From assembly GCF_009905375.1 (NCBI RefSeq), contig NC_133653.1:55095751-55159750 (forward strand): DNA of 64,000 nucleotides, read 5' to 3'. The notes beneath the pieces were generated by a model that worked only from the letters and a program-made list of their open reading frames with translations, searched no databases and was not told where the DNA came from. Positions 32,784 through 43,249 of the stretch are shown piece by piece. How positions within the stretch are numbered: the first letter of the stretch is position 1; each line of letters starts with the position of its first letter. The stretch is from Apium graveolens (taxonomy: Eukaryota > Streptophyta > Magnoliopsida > Apiales > Apiaceae). Made by a program: the position numbers and the translations under genes.

Positions 32784-34325
32784 ACATTAAAATCAAATCA
32801 AGTTAATTTTGGTACCCAAGTTTCCCTGAGTCCTGCCTTGTTAGCTTTCTTCTTTGGTTTCTTAGGTTTAATTTCATTTGACTTGGGAATTTCTGATTCA
32901 TCCTTAGTCATTTGAGTTTAACCTTTGAAACCAATCATTAGAACATAATTATCATGCACATTTTGGTTAACATGAAAGGGCATGCTGTTTGCAAACATGT
33001 TATTCTAGTAAGGCATGCTAAATGGCATTTGTGGCATACTAAATGCAGCATAATAAGGATTAGGTGCAAATGGCATATTAGCAAATTGCGCATTCATATT
33101 CTGAGTAGACATAACATTCATAGGCATGGCAGTCATGTTGGGAAAAGAGGGAGGCACATACATGGGAGTAGGCAGGGCAAGTTTGCAATTAACAGACATG
33201 TGATTAACACTACCACACTTAACACATATTTTTCTAGGTGCATATTTATCAGGATTGTAGTTGTTATGCTTGTTAATTCATACTTTCCCATTTCTATTGT
33301 TTTTCTTTTTAGTTTCTATTTTAACCTCAGTCTTTTCTAATCTGTCATTCAATTGCTTGATGGACAGATGACCAACATTAACTTTCCTCTCTTTCTTCAC
33401 TTGACTTGATTCTCCTGGAACAAAGTTTTTGGAAACTGATCCATATTTTGTCATTCAGCTTGGCAAGCTTAGCTTTACTCACAGGTTTACTCACAGCCGA
33501 CGAATGTGGCTCTTTATCACTCGACGAATAATCCTTTTGATTATCCGATGGATGATTCTCATCATCCATCGAGTCCACATATGTCAAAAATCCTTCAACC
33601 AAGTTGGATTACAGCTTCTCCTTACTCTTTTTCCAGGCTGCATCACAAAAGGACTCAATACCTTGAACTTTAGTAATTTGAGCATGGACATCTCTAGATG
33701 ATTTCCATGCTTTAATCACTTCCTATTCTCGTTCAAGCTGCTTCTTTAAAATCTCTTCTTTCTTCAAGGACTCAGTTAATTCATCCCTAGAAATCTTACA
33801 TTCATTTCTCAATTTTTCAAATTCAATAAACTGAGACTCTAGCACATTATTCCTCTCACATAAAAACAAATTGTTTTCTTTAATTTCAGCATTTTCCTTA
33901 GTGAGGGACTTAAGTGTAACACGCAAGTGATATAATTCTGTGTACATATCATTGATTGCATCATTACACTCAGCTTTAGATAAATGTGCCAGGTTAGTGG
34001 TGATTACCTGATTACTTGAATAACTTGTTTCTGTTTCATCAGATTTGGCCATCAGGGCTAGGTTGACATAGCTTGTTTCTTCATCTTCATCCAATCCATC
34101 AGCTGCCCAGTCATTTTCTTGTGTAATAAAAGCCCTTTCCTTTTGCTTGAGCAACTCAAAGTATTTCTGTTTATAATCAATAGGCTCAAATTTTTTCTTG
34201 CTAGAATCTGACTTTCTACACTTACTGGCAAAATGCCCAGCCAAGCCACATTTGAAACATTTGAATTTGGATTTATCCACCATGTTTCTTCTTGGCTTGG
34301 CTGCTCCAAAGTTCTTTTTGAACTT
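32784..34325 (-). pseudogene. S3 copia gag C-terminal part with zinc knuckle
   Basis: Minus strand. 34283-33723 is one ORF: basic start, CCHC knuckle CFKCGLAGHFASKC at about 34220-34260, an acidic part (WAADGLDEDEET) and a long coiled-coil-like region (LRVTLKSLTKENAEIKENN, IEFEKLRNECKISRDELTESLKKEEILKKQLERE). After TAG near 33723 the frame continues more weakly, with a Ser/Asp-rich stretch that includes CATCCGTCGG-like DNA words (33480-33580). A Met/Pro/Asn-rich segment (33199-33005: NMTAMPMNVMSTQNMN) precedes the protease. Several stops and frame changes are present. Confidence 0.8.
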
Positions 34326-34328
34326 GAG

Positions 34329-35232
34329 CTAGGAAAATCTTCTGGAAAAGAATGCTAAATGTTCATCAATATCATTCATATCATCTTGGCTCAAATGATC
34401 TTCATTTTCAGCTACCAGCCCTTTGCCCTTGCTTTCACATGCCTTTGATGTAGACTCAACAGCTTCTACCTTCATCTCTTTCTCATTCTCTAACTCAGCT
34501 ACCAGTGCTATGGACCCTCCTTTCTTCCTTACTTTCTCCATCCTCTCATCTTTCTCTATTTCAAGCTCATTAGTTTTCAGAATGCCATACAGTCTCTCCA
34601 AAGTGAACTCCTTGTAATCCTGAGAATTTCTCAATGAGACTATCATTGGTTTCCACTCCTTTGGAAGAGATCTAAGGAACTTGAGGTTAGAGTCTTTTGT
34701 TTGATAGACTCTTCCATGCAACTTCAGAGCATTTAGTAGTTTTTGAAATCTACTAAAAATATCAGTGAGAGACTCACTGTCTTCACAATGGAAGTGCTCA
34801 TATTGCTGAATTAGCAGCTGCATCTTGTTCTCCCTTACTTGCTGAGTACCATCACAAATAATTTGGATGGTAACCCAAACCTCTTTGGCTATTTTGCAGT
34901 TAATGATGTTATCAAACATATCACCATCAACTCCATTGAACAATATATTCATGGCCTTCTTGTCTTTCCTGACTTGCTCAATATCAGGGTCTGACCATTC
35001 ATGCCTTGGTTTTGGAACAGATGGCTCATTGCCAGTTGCAGCTCTCATTGGTACATGAGGACCTCTCTCTATGCAATCCACATAGGCCTCATCTTGGGAA
35101 AGAAGATGTAGGTGCATCTTCACCTTCCAGTGGCGATAGTTGTCTTTTTCCAGAAAAGGAATTTTAACTCCAACATCCTTCTTGTTCTTCTTGCTGTTTG
35201 TTGTGATCTTTACACTCTTTGTAATTCAAGAG
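34329..35232 (-). pseudogene. S3 copia gag N-terminal part
   Basis: Minus strand, ending at TAG 34329-34331. Reading upstream of the first Met at 35123, the frame stays open to about 35232 and includes KIPFLEKDNYRHWKVKM, so coding starts earlier than that Met; I found no clear ATG. Motifs: NILFNGVDGDMFDNIINCKIAKEVW, QLLIQQYEHF, DIFSRFQKLLNALKLHG, NLKFLRSLPKEW and LERLYGILKTNELEI, the UBN2-type copia gag layout. The stop at 34329 interrupts a frame that continues to the zinc knuckle. Confidence 0.88.
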
Positions 35233-35235
35233 CTT

Positions 35236-35247
35236 GCTCTGATACCA
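35236..35247 (-). other. S3 primer binding site (tRNA-Met type)
   Basis: On the minus strand TGGTATCAGAGC, two bases from the LTR edge. It fixes the orientation of S3. Confidence 0.92.
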
Positions 35248-35249
35248 AT

Positions 35250-36284
35250 TGTTATTTCCTAACAATACAACAAGAATTACAGAAGGGGGGATTGAATATA
35301 ATTCTGGCTACTCTTTCAAGATTTTAAAACAGTTCTTACTTGATAATATATATGTGTTTGATTTGCAGAGTGCGGAATAAATGATTTATATGAATCAAAA
35401 CATAAAGTAATAAAAACATAAGATTTTAAAACTTTATGGTGGATTTGAAAGTATCCACCAGAGATATATATTATATATCGAATGAGAACCCTGTGAAGCT
35501 TGAATAGCTCACAGCTGCTTACAAGTATGAACAACTAAACTTACAGAGAAATGCTATAGAATACAGCTTGAAAATGTTTCTTTGAGAATGTGTGTGCTTA
35601 GTTCGATAATTGTTGTACTTGCTATACTTGGTTATATCACCAAATTTACATGACAATAAGACAAGATAATAAAACAAAACATATCTAGTCTAACTCCATG
35701 CCACTTCACTACTCTATTCCAGCATATTTGAATATCTTCATAATAGCATGGAAATGGTAATGCTTATTTGTTCTCAAATTCCTTCTTAACAGGCTACCAC
35801 ATTCCTTTTGCAAACACCCAACGCATGTGACTGTGTTGTCACTGTCAACAGATATTTGAATTTGATCATCCGTCGGGTACATGCTTGTCATCCGTCGGGT
35901 AGCTTTATAGATCATCCATCGGGTAACTTTGTTGATCATCCGTCGGGTAACTATTTATCTCTTGACTCCATTTCATTTATACAGAATTACAAGACATCTC
36001 ATATTCACAATTAATCAACCTATTCTGCATATCTACTAGTAGTCAACATGACTTATATGCTCCTACAGATTCTACACAAAGTTGTTTACAAAAATGTGCT
36101 ACAATACTTATTATTACATAAGCTACTCACTCGATGGATGTCAAATTAGCATCCGTCAGGACTCTATTGAATCATCCGTCGGGACTATATTTGGTCATCC
36201 GTCGAGTGCTACAAAATTCACTAAGTTAAATCTACTAAGGTGTTTTGTTTAATTTATCATCAAGTTCACAACATATTCCTAACA
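35250..36284 (-). repeat. S3 5' LTR (1035 bp, SIRE-type)
   Basis: On the minus strand it starts TGTTAGGAATATGTTGTG and ends TAGGAAATAACA. Both ends match the solo LTR S5 (53190-54239), and the inner half matches S1. It contains two clusters of CATCCGTCGGGT words: 35867, 35889, 35913 and 35937, and 36150, 36173 and 36196. The inner part has the TATATATTATATATCGA block and the AGAAGGGGGG tract next to the primer site. It lies directly beside E4 coding sequence with no polypurine tract, so it is a 5' LTR inserted in E4, not the 3' LTR of E4's own element. Confidence 0.88.
35867..36208 (-). repeat. CATCCGTCGGGT short repeat clusters in the S3 LTR
   Basis: Seven copies of CATCC(G/A)TC(G/A)(G/A)G(T/A), in two groups: four with about 22-24 bp spacing (35867-35948) and three with 23 bp spacing (36150-36207). 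The same word family occurs in S5 and inside S3 (31240-31345, 33480-33580). Spacers between copies are not conserved, so these are not simple tandem repeats and not a CRISPR array. Confidence 0.85.
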
Positions 36285-37939
36285 TGTGATTGCAGGCTTC
36301 TTAGCTTAGTTCTTGGCATCTAAAGCAGCTTGCTTTTGTTATTTTTTGAGCCTCACATTTTCTTCTTTCTTAGCCTCTGCAAATTGTGGATGTCCAGCCA
36401 CTACACAGATCAGTTTACCATTTATGTAGATTTTAGCAATCCTTTTCTTTAACACTGAGTCTTTAAGATCTTTGAAGAAAGCTAGGGACCTTCCAAGCAG
36501 CTTCTTTTCATCTGGCCTAGGTGTTTCATATGATAGGTCTAGTGGATTTTTGTCTGAGATTTTTGGATAATTTCTTTTTGGCTTAAAAATCCCACTGGCC
36601 TTTGGAGACTTGATTGTTGAGGGTTGACCCCTTTCTAAGTTCCTTAGGCTCATTTCATTTGCTGAAATTTGTCTCAATTGAGAGAAGTGAGAAAAGATCT
36701 TGTCTTTCTTCTCAATTGGACCAAACTTCTTTTGAATTTCTTCACCAGTCTTCTTCCATTTGTCATCCAGTTCTTTCTCAACTGCTGCAACATCAAGCTG
36801 TTTATATTTCTCATTTGATTCCAACTTAGCAGCTGCTATCTTGATCAGATCAATGCTGTCCAAGACTGGTGGCTTTGGAAAAGTAATTGCTGGAACACTT
36901 ACTTTGCTTACTTGAATTTTGAGAACTTGCTCCCCCTCACTTTTGGACTCCCCTTGACTAGCTAGAATAATATCTTTCTCCCTCTTTTTGTTAGCATCAA
37001 TTTGAGTGGAGGTTGAGGTCTGTGCAGCCACCAATTTTTGAAGTAGCTGAGTTTGTTGGGCTTGATGTAGATGGATTGCAGTTATTGAAGTTTCCAGGGT
37101 TTTGAGTCTTGTGTCCAAGGAGTCCACCTTGCTGGCTAGATCATAATTTTTCCTTAGTTGTCTGTTGATGTCAAGAATGGTTGTGTTGGGAAACTTAGCA
37201 TCTAGTCTTTCAGTAACATCCTTCTTGACTTGATCAATTTCTGTCTTCAACTCAGTGACATCCATAGTTTGTTTGAGATATTGAATTTGATGTAGTTGGA
37301 GAGAGTTTAAGTGTGCTTGTAGAAGTCTCTTGGTGTTGGCATTTGTAGTAGTTTGAAGAGCTGTCTGAGTTTGTTGAATGATATGAGATAGAGTGGATTT
37401 GAAAGGGTGCTCATCACATATCTTGGAAAATACCCAAGATGGCATGTTTGATCTTGATCTTGGGCCTGATTCTCCCCCTTCATCATCATTTTCATCCCCA
37501 AATAGATCCCCAGAACCACCAGTTCCATAATCAACGTCATCACTTGCTGTGTGTGGCATGGCTGTGATAGCATCCTTAGCCCTTTACATAGAAGCAGTAG
37601 TGTGCACCAAGTTGAGTAGCTTCTCAGCCTCCTCATTGCCCTGTCCAGCCAAAAGTTGATATGCTGTAACAGGATGAGTAAATGTCTCAGCATCCAAAGA
37701 GATATAATCTATGAAAGCTTGATATTCTTGCTGAAACAGTTTCTATTTTTCTACATCACTGGCATTCATTGAATCACTAGCAATGGTTTACATCCTTATC
37801 TTTCATGTACCTGCCTTTCTCTCGTGTTCTCTCTGTTTTTGCATCAAGGGCCCCCCTTGGCTTCCAACCCTCACACCCTCACCTTCACCTATTAAGGTGG
37901 GACTCCACTCACTCACTTTTTCCAAGCTGGAAGAAATAG
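36285..37939 (-). pseudogene. E4, SIRE-type extra 3' ORF (coiled-coil part)
   Basis: Minus strand. The long frame 37559-36339 (406 codons) carries an acidic Gly/Asp-rich patch (DDVDYGTGGSGDLFGDEND), SWVFSKICDEHPF, and a long predicted coiled coil (LKTEIDQVKKDVTERL through LETSITAIHLHQAQQTQLLQKL). Lys-rich sequence and a C-terminal block follow (SLAFFKDLKDSVLKKRIAKIYINGK, VVAGHPQFAEAKKEE). Upstream, the same frame continues to 37939 through three or more stops (TAA near 37587, TAG near 37745), with YQAFIDYISLDAETFTHPV readable. It is bounded by two insertions, G5 LTR upstream and S3 LTR downstream. The role is unknown; the position after pol is the basis for calling it env-like. Confidence 0.75.
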
Positions 37940-40528
37940 TGTAACGCCCTCCAGACCCGGGGCATAAGTCTGGGGGTTACTACCTAATCACCAAACTGTA
38001 CAATCTGATTAACAAATAATAAAGAAATGATTCTAAACCCCTTTAACACTAACCAAGATCTTTTTAGGTTGAAGTATGAAAACAAGAACCACTAACTACT
38101 TTATTACAAACCAAATTTAAAATCTTACAAGCTATCTTTATTACAAACCATTGTCTAACCAGTTTTAAAGTAATTTAATCTTTTATTCAAACACGCACAC
38201 TAACTATCTACACTCCACCTGTTCGGGCAACTCAAAGCTTTCTTCTTGGATTGGGATCAACATCTTGGGTATGAGAGGATCCGAGGCTTGGCCCGCTTCT
38301 TTACCACTCGAGTCCTGATGAGTTTCATATTCCTTCTTAACTGAAAACAATAAGGTGAATAACAATAAAAAGGGTGAGCCAAAAATTGCTCAACAAGTCC
38401 GTAAAATATAAACAGTGTTAAATAGTTTAAGTGAAACGGTAACCTGGGTATATCTGCAAAGATATAACCCCGCGAGAATAGAAAGAAGGCCATTACTGGC
38501 GAATACAAATGAACTAAACTGGACACAAGTTCGCATCTATATCCTGCTGATCAGCCAGGATATAGTGCAGATCTATATCCCACTATATAGATCCCGTTGG
38601 GCACCGAGGCACTACGGCCCATCTCAAGGATCCGGTTATGTCCCGATCCTTAGGATTAAGTAAACTTAATCTCCAAAGTATCATTATCTAGTCCATGGAA
38701 TAGCAACCGGAACAATCAGTATGCTTTGACATATTCTAATCACCAGAATACATCAATATTTGTGAGTAACAATTGGAATATGAACAATGAATTCAAATGA
38801 AAAGGAGAAATCAAGAATCGAAATGAAATATGAACAAGAGAATCAAAAGAGTGTAAGCGTGATAAGAATCTGAAGAAATATCACTATTCTGAAAGTAGAA
38901 TAGGGGAAAAGCTTGTCTTCTGCGTGACTCACTGCAAATATGTCACCTACGTCTCTCACCGTCTCAACCTGCCTTGCTGGCTTAGCTTCTGTTATAGAAA
39001 TAGACTGGTTTAGTCATTTCGTACTTCAATTGCATCTTGAATTGACTTCACATCGTTCCTATCGTCTACCCATGCGCTTATGACTGACTAGTATATTATA
39101 TATTAACAAGTAGGCCTCGATTAACCACATAATACACATAAGCACATAATCATTTTTATAGTTAAAAATAATTTTTAGAATCAAAATCGACTCGCTGATC
39201 GCTCAACTGATCATTATCTGACTCGTTTCCTATTTTTCGGAATTTTTCGGACTCGTCTCGACACTCAACTCGACTGATAATCAAACAAATAACAAAGTCA
39301 ACTAATTTCTAGAAGAAATTAGGCTTTAATATTATTTTTAATGAAATTATTTCATTTTTCTGAGTCAAAGGGCTTTCGTTTCGTTTGAATTGGACTAACG
39401 GTTTAATTATTATGAATTAAACAAGATTAATTAATTAATAATTAATTATAAATAATTAATTATAATTAAATAATCCTTAATTATATTTTTGAATAATTAT
39501 TTAATAATTATTGTATTTAAAATAATTAATCCTTAATTATTAGGATTAATTACAATTTATTACAATTATTTACAAATCGTAAATCACAATTCCGGGAATA
39601 GAAAATCAATAAAAATACGTAAAATTATCTACACAACCTGGGCAATCTATTCATATAACTCTCAGCAACCAAAACACAACGATTTGCATATACCCAAATT
39701 AGTTCAAGAACCCTAAAAATCGAATTGAAATTTGAAGCTATAAAACATGAAATTGATTATACGAATAGAAAGTAGAGATCAAGAGGATCGTTTTGAGTAC
39801 TCACATGAAAGATTTGGTGCACAGAATCACTATGAAATCGCTGCTTGAATCCACGAACTCAAGAACCCTAATTCTGGAAATTTGGAGAAATTTCTGAATT
39901 TTTCTGATTTTTAATTAATTAATTAATAATAATTAGGCTATTATAGTAGTAAAATTAATACTCCTAATTAAAATTAAGGCCCTAATTCTACACTTTTTAA
40001 AATTAATAAGCCCCTAATTTTATAATTTTTGAGTATTAAAATTTAATTTATAAATATTTTATATATGCAATATATATGCCAAAATTTCCCAAAAATTGTG
40101 AATAATGCAAAAATACAAAGAAATGGTATAAATAAAGTCCTATAATTTTATAAAAATAAAAATATGATTTTTGTGGGGTTTTTAACACCCAATGGAGCCC
40201 GAAAAATTCATTTTTTGCAAAACGAGAAAATTTATAAAATACCTAGATGTTTAGAATAATGCGATGGTAAGAGCCGTTTGTTGAAAAATAAGGCCCATTA
40301 AATACCAGCTTTAAAATCATGGTTTGGGTCGTAAAATGTTTGAAATGAAAGTTATGAATGCAAAAATAAAATATCTGAAAAATATCTTAAAAATACCGGA
40401 ACGACACAGAATGCACGTAACATATAGCAATTAGGGTTTGACAGATAATTTCACATAAATGACACATTAACACACATAGTTTATTATAAATATGATATAA
40501 CACAAACGTAAATTTCCCAAACGTTACA
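37940..40528 (-). repeat. G5 3' LTR (about 2.6 kb, Ty3/gypsy)
   Basis: In plus coordinates it starts TGTAACGCCCTCCAGACCCGGGG and ends AAATTTCCCAAACGTTACA. It is the reverse complement of the G1 LTR family at both ends and over long inner stretches, but about 0.7 kb shorter. A polypurine tract follows at 40529. It is AT-rich near 39400-39560. The outer flank AATAG (37935-37939) is one target-site copy. It was inserted into the E4 ORF. Confidence 0.9.
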
Positions 40529-40540
40529 TCCTTTCCCCTT
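40529..40540 (-). other. G5 polypurine tract
   Basis: On the minus strand AAGGGGAAAGGA directly before the LTR start, the counterpart of the G1 tract at 731-745. Confidence 0.85.
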
Positions 40541-40563
40541 AATAGGATTCTGTCCTCAGAATC

Positions 40564-40642
40564 TCAGTATGAAAACAATTGAGGATATTTCTCTAACATT
40601 TCACTCTCACATTCCCAGGTTGATTTTTCAACCATAGGGTTT
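40564..40642 (-). pseudogene. G5 gypsy pol, last codons of the chromodomain-like tail
   Basis: Minus strand: NPMVEKSTWECESEMLEKYP, ending at TGA 40564-40566. It is the C-terminal end of the frame that continues at 52202 beyond the Athila insertion. The insertion split it near an Asn-Pro codon pair, and the last five bases (GGTTT) are the duplicated target. Confidence 0.85.
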
Positions 40643-42103
40643 TGTTAGGGCGAAATCACGCACTAATATTCACGCAAGTATACGCGTTCGCAAGTAATAT
40701 AGAATACTTTCTAGTTCGTTCCCTCAGAGACTCAGACTAATTTATTGTCTAATTAAACTCACTCACCAATGTATGATTACTTCTCAATGTTAAGATAACA
40801 CTTAAAATTGTTGATTAAATATTAACTATAATTAACTACTTAATTAACCACTTAACTAACACTTCAATTTATCAATAATAAAACACTCATGAGATCACAA
40901 CTTCATTATTACTTCCTTCTATAGCCATAGTTATTACCTTTAGCATGTGACAATGATGATATTAATCGAATAACACGAAACTGATAAAAGCCAACTTTCA
41001 TTGTACTAATACCATTCTACCAAACATCCACAATTAAGATAGCAGTTGAATAGTCATCAATTATGTTGAGTTCCTATATGTCTACAGAAATTGACAACAC
41101 AACGATTTAAGCACAAGTTATTCCTTTTTGATTACATAGGGCAAATAAAACTGTTAGAGTTACCCACTAATCATGCACAATGTACATGAACCTATGCTAG
41201 CATGGCAAGTTCTAAATCTCAAGATCCACCGTCGCTTCACAAGAGATTAACACCCTATCTTATATGTTCGCGACGCACATAAGACGAATACGCACAACCA
41301 ATACTAGATATCATGCAATCATCATATACTAAAGTATTAAACAATTAACTAAAGAATTCCATAATAAATCCGTTACAACCCCATGATCACGATTAGCCCA
41401 TAATAGAACTTATCGCCATCATGGGTTCATATGAAATCATGATAAACAAACACAAGAAAATAACAACTAAACTGATTATATTAAAACAGAGTACGTCACA
41501 AGAGTAAATAAGTCAAAGCAAGAAAACTAGCATCCAACGTTACAACGAAACAAGATTTACAAGAATATATGCTTCCTCTTCGCTGCTGTGTGCTAAATCG
41601 GTCTTCTTCCTTATCTCCTTCGCTTCTTGCAAAACACAATCTAAAACATAATCTCCTCTTAATTTTCTATGAAAAACGTCTCAAATCTACCTATATAATA
41701 GTCCCATAAAACTCAGATTACATAGAAGTTGGAAGCCAAACAGAAGTAGAAGTCTAAAATAATATATCTTTTTCCCCGACCCTGCGCGGCCGCTCAGCAT
41801 TTCTGCGCGGGCATGCAAGGCTGCTGCACGGCCGCTCAGCATTGCTGCGCGGGCGCGCAGGACCCTACTAGAAAATTTCCAGGTTTGCTCCGTTTCTTCG
41901 CCGTAATCTGCCCGTTCTTTTCCTCTCGCAATGGTGAACACATGCCAAGGCTTATTCTTGATGATTCCTTCTCCGAAATGCAACTAATACCCTGAAATGC
42001 ATAAACACTAGAAAAACGCATCAAATACACAAAATACTTGATTTCAAGACACCAATTTAAGCCATTTTAAGACGTTCTAAGTGGTATAAAATGCCACTTA
42101 TCA
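40643..42103 (-). repeat. At1 3' LTR (1461 bp)
   Basis: In plus coordinates TGTTAGGGCGAAATCACG ... GCCACTTATCA; on the minus strand TGATAAG...CCCTAACA. A polypurine tract borders it at 42104. It holds two GC-rich modules at 41782-41860. The 98-codon minus ORF over this module is not a gene: its Ala/Arg periodicity just reflects the repeat. Confidence 0.95.
41782..41860. repeat. GC-rich inverted-repeat module, two copies (3' LTR of At1)
   Basis: Two tandem units of about 37 bp with the form CTGCGCGGCCGCTCAGCA...CTGCGCGGGC(GC)GCAG. Each is bounded by CTGCGCG and its complement CGCGCAG and contains GCGGCCGC. In this copy two positions have changed (GCATGCAAG, CTGCACGG), both fitting loss of CpG. 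It stands out against AT-rich surroundings. Confidence 0.9.
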
Positions 42104-42141
42104 CACCCCCAAACTTAAATCGATGCTTGTCCTCAAGCGTC
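42104..42141 (-). other. At1 polypurine tract with adjacent hairpin
   Basis: On the minus strand AAGTTTGGGGGTG (42104-42116) directly precedes the LTR. Next to it, 42122-42141 forms a hairpin: GATGCTTG, loop TCCT, CAAGCGTC (one G-T pair). The same 13-mer and a similar hairpin recur at 43186-43223. Confidence 0.85.
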
Positions 42142-43185
42142 ACAGACTCAAAAACAAATAAAAATATGCATGAATGCAATCTATATGAAAATGCAACGAT
42201 CCCCCTTACTACAATTAACCAACCAAATTGCCACGTCTCAACGAATGCAGTTAGACACTAAAGATCAATAAACTCATGCAAACGGACATACCGCCAAAAA
42301 CGTGGTGTGTGCAAATGCTTAACAGATATGCTTTGGAACTAGACCAATTACTATGACTAGACTATCCTCAAGACAATCCTACTATTATACAAAGAATAAA
42401 AATTCTAGGCACAAAGTGATATACAACACTACAAGAACTCTGGAGCTTACTACGGAATCGTGCTTTTTATTTACAACTCAAATGCTTATTTGACCATGCA
42501 ATGAGTGAGGTCCACAAAAGACTTATACAATGGTATCCATGTAACGAGCGTTAGGTTAGCGGATCCCAGACTCTCACTAGGCACAAAGTCCCCTAAGAAC
42601 TTAATAACTCGAATACCAAAGAGCCCACTCTTGATCAATTATGCAAAATTTTTTTTTTTTTTTTAATAACTCTGAGCAAGTGCGTTTCGCTCCATCTTGC
42701 TCAACCCTAGACTACTCGCATAACATGCGAGCCGGCTACTAGCCATTTGACGCCTAGCAACAACTAGCAACAAATTCCATTTTTACTCCATTTTTTTTCT
42801 TTTTCATGCCTTTACCACTAAGAACCTATTATCAAATTCTAAGCATAATAAATAGATTATCCTCGAAAATAATCAGATCATAACAACAATCTAGTCCTTA
42901 AGCATTCTCTAAGACTTAGTGACAATACAAGTGCTTCTAGCATGCATATCAACCTACACAACTTAATATCACTTTAATGCTATCACTACACTCGCATCAA
43001 TATCACAATTCAGTCGATAAATCATTGCAAAAGGGATCATGGTATATGCATGAGCTATATGATATGACAAACAAATAAAGCTATATATATATAAAAAAAA
43101 CTATATGGCAAAAATTATGCAACTATATGAACTAACTATCATGAATATGCAGCTATATGACACACACAAAATATTCCTTAACTAC
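42142..43185. other. At1 3' untranslated region between the two polypurine copies
   Basis: About 1 kb without a recognisable gene. It includes a T-run (42650-42663), a short inverted repeat around CTCGCATAACATGCGAG (42715-42731) and otherwise AT-rich sequence. It is a normal position for an Athila 3' region. Confidence 0.6.
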
Positions 43186-43223
43186 CACCCCCAAACTTAA
43201 AATCTTCACTGTCCCCAGTGAAG
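43186..43223 (-). other. Internal polypurine-like copy with hairpin (At1)
   Basis: The 13-mer AAGTTTGGGGGTG (minus strand, 43186-43198) is identical to the terminal polypurine tract. It is followed by a perfect hairpin at 43204-43223: CTTCACTG, loop TCCC, CAGTGAAG. It lies 27 bases past the ORF2 stop and could act as a second plus-strand primer or mark an ancient duplication of the element's end. Confidence 0.75.
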
Positions 43224-43249
43224 GTAGTAGAAAGGAACACAGGGTATAC

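Noticed and set aside
35867..36208. Regularly spaced short repeats resembling a CRISPR array
   Set aside because: Repeats are only about 12 bp, variable and located in a plant LTR; no array structure or cas genes.
35250..37939. E4 and S3 as tandem elements sharing one LTR
   Set aside because: No polypurine tract lies between E4 and the LTR, and E6 shows that the ORF normally continues past that point, so the LTR was inserted into E4.
41687..41983. 98-codon ORF with Ala/Arg-rich periodic product (also at 51780-52076)
   Set aside because: It is a translation of the GC-rich module inside the Athila LTR; the periodicity is that of the DNA repeat.
42647..42663. T-run as a terminator
   Set aside because: Simple homopolymer in a plant retrotransposon; no basis for a functional call.
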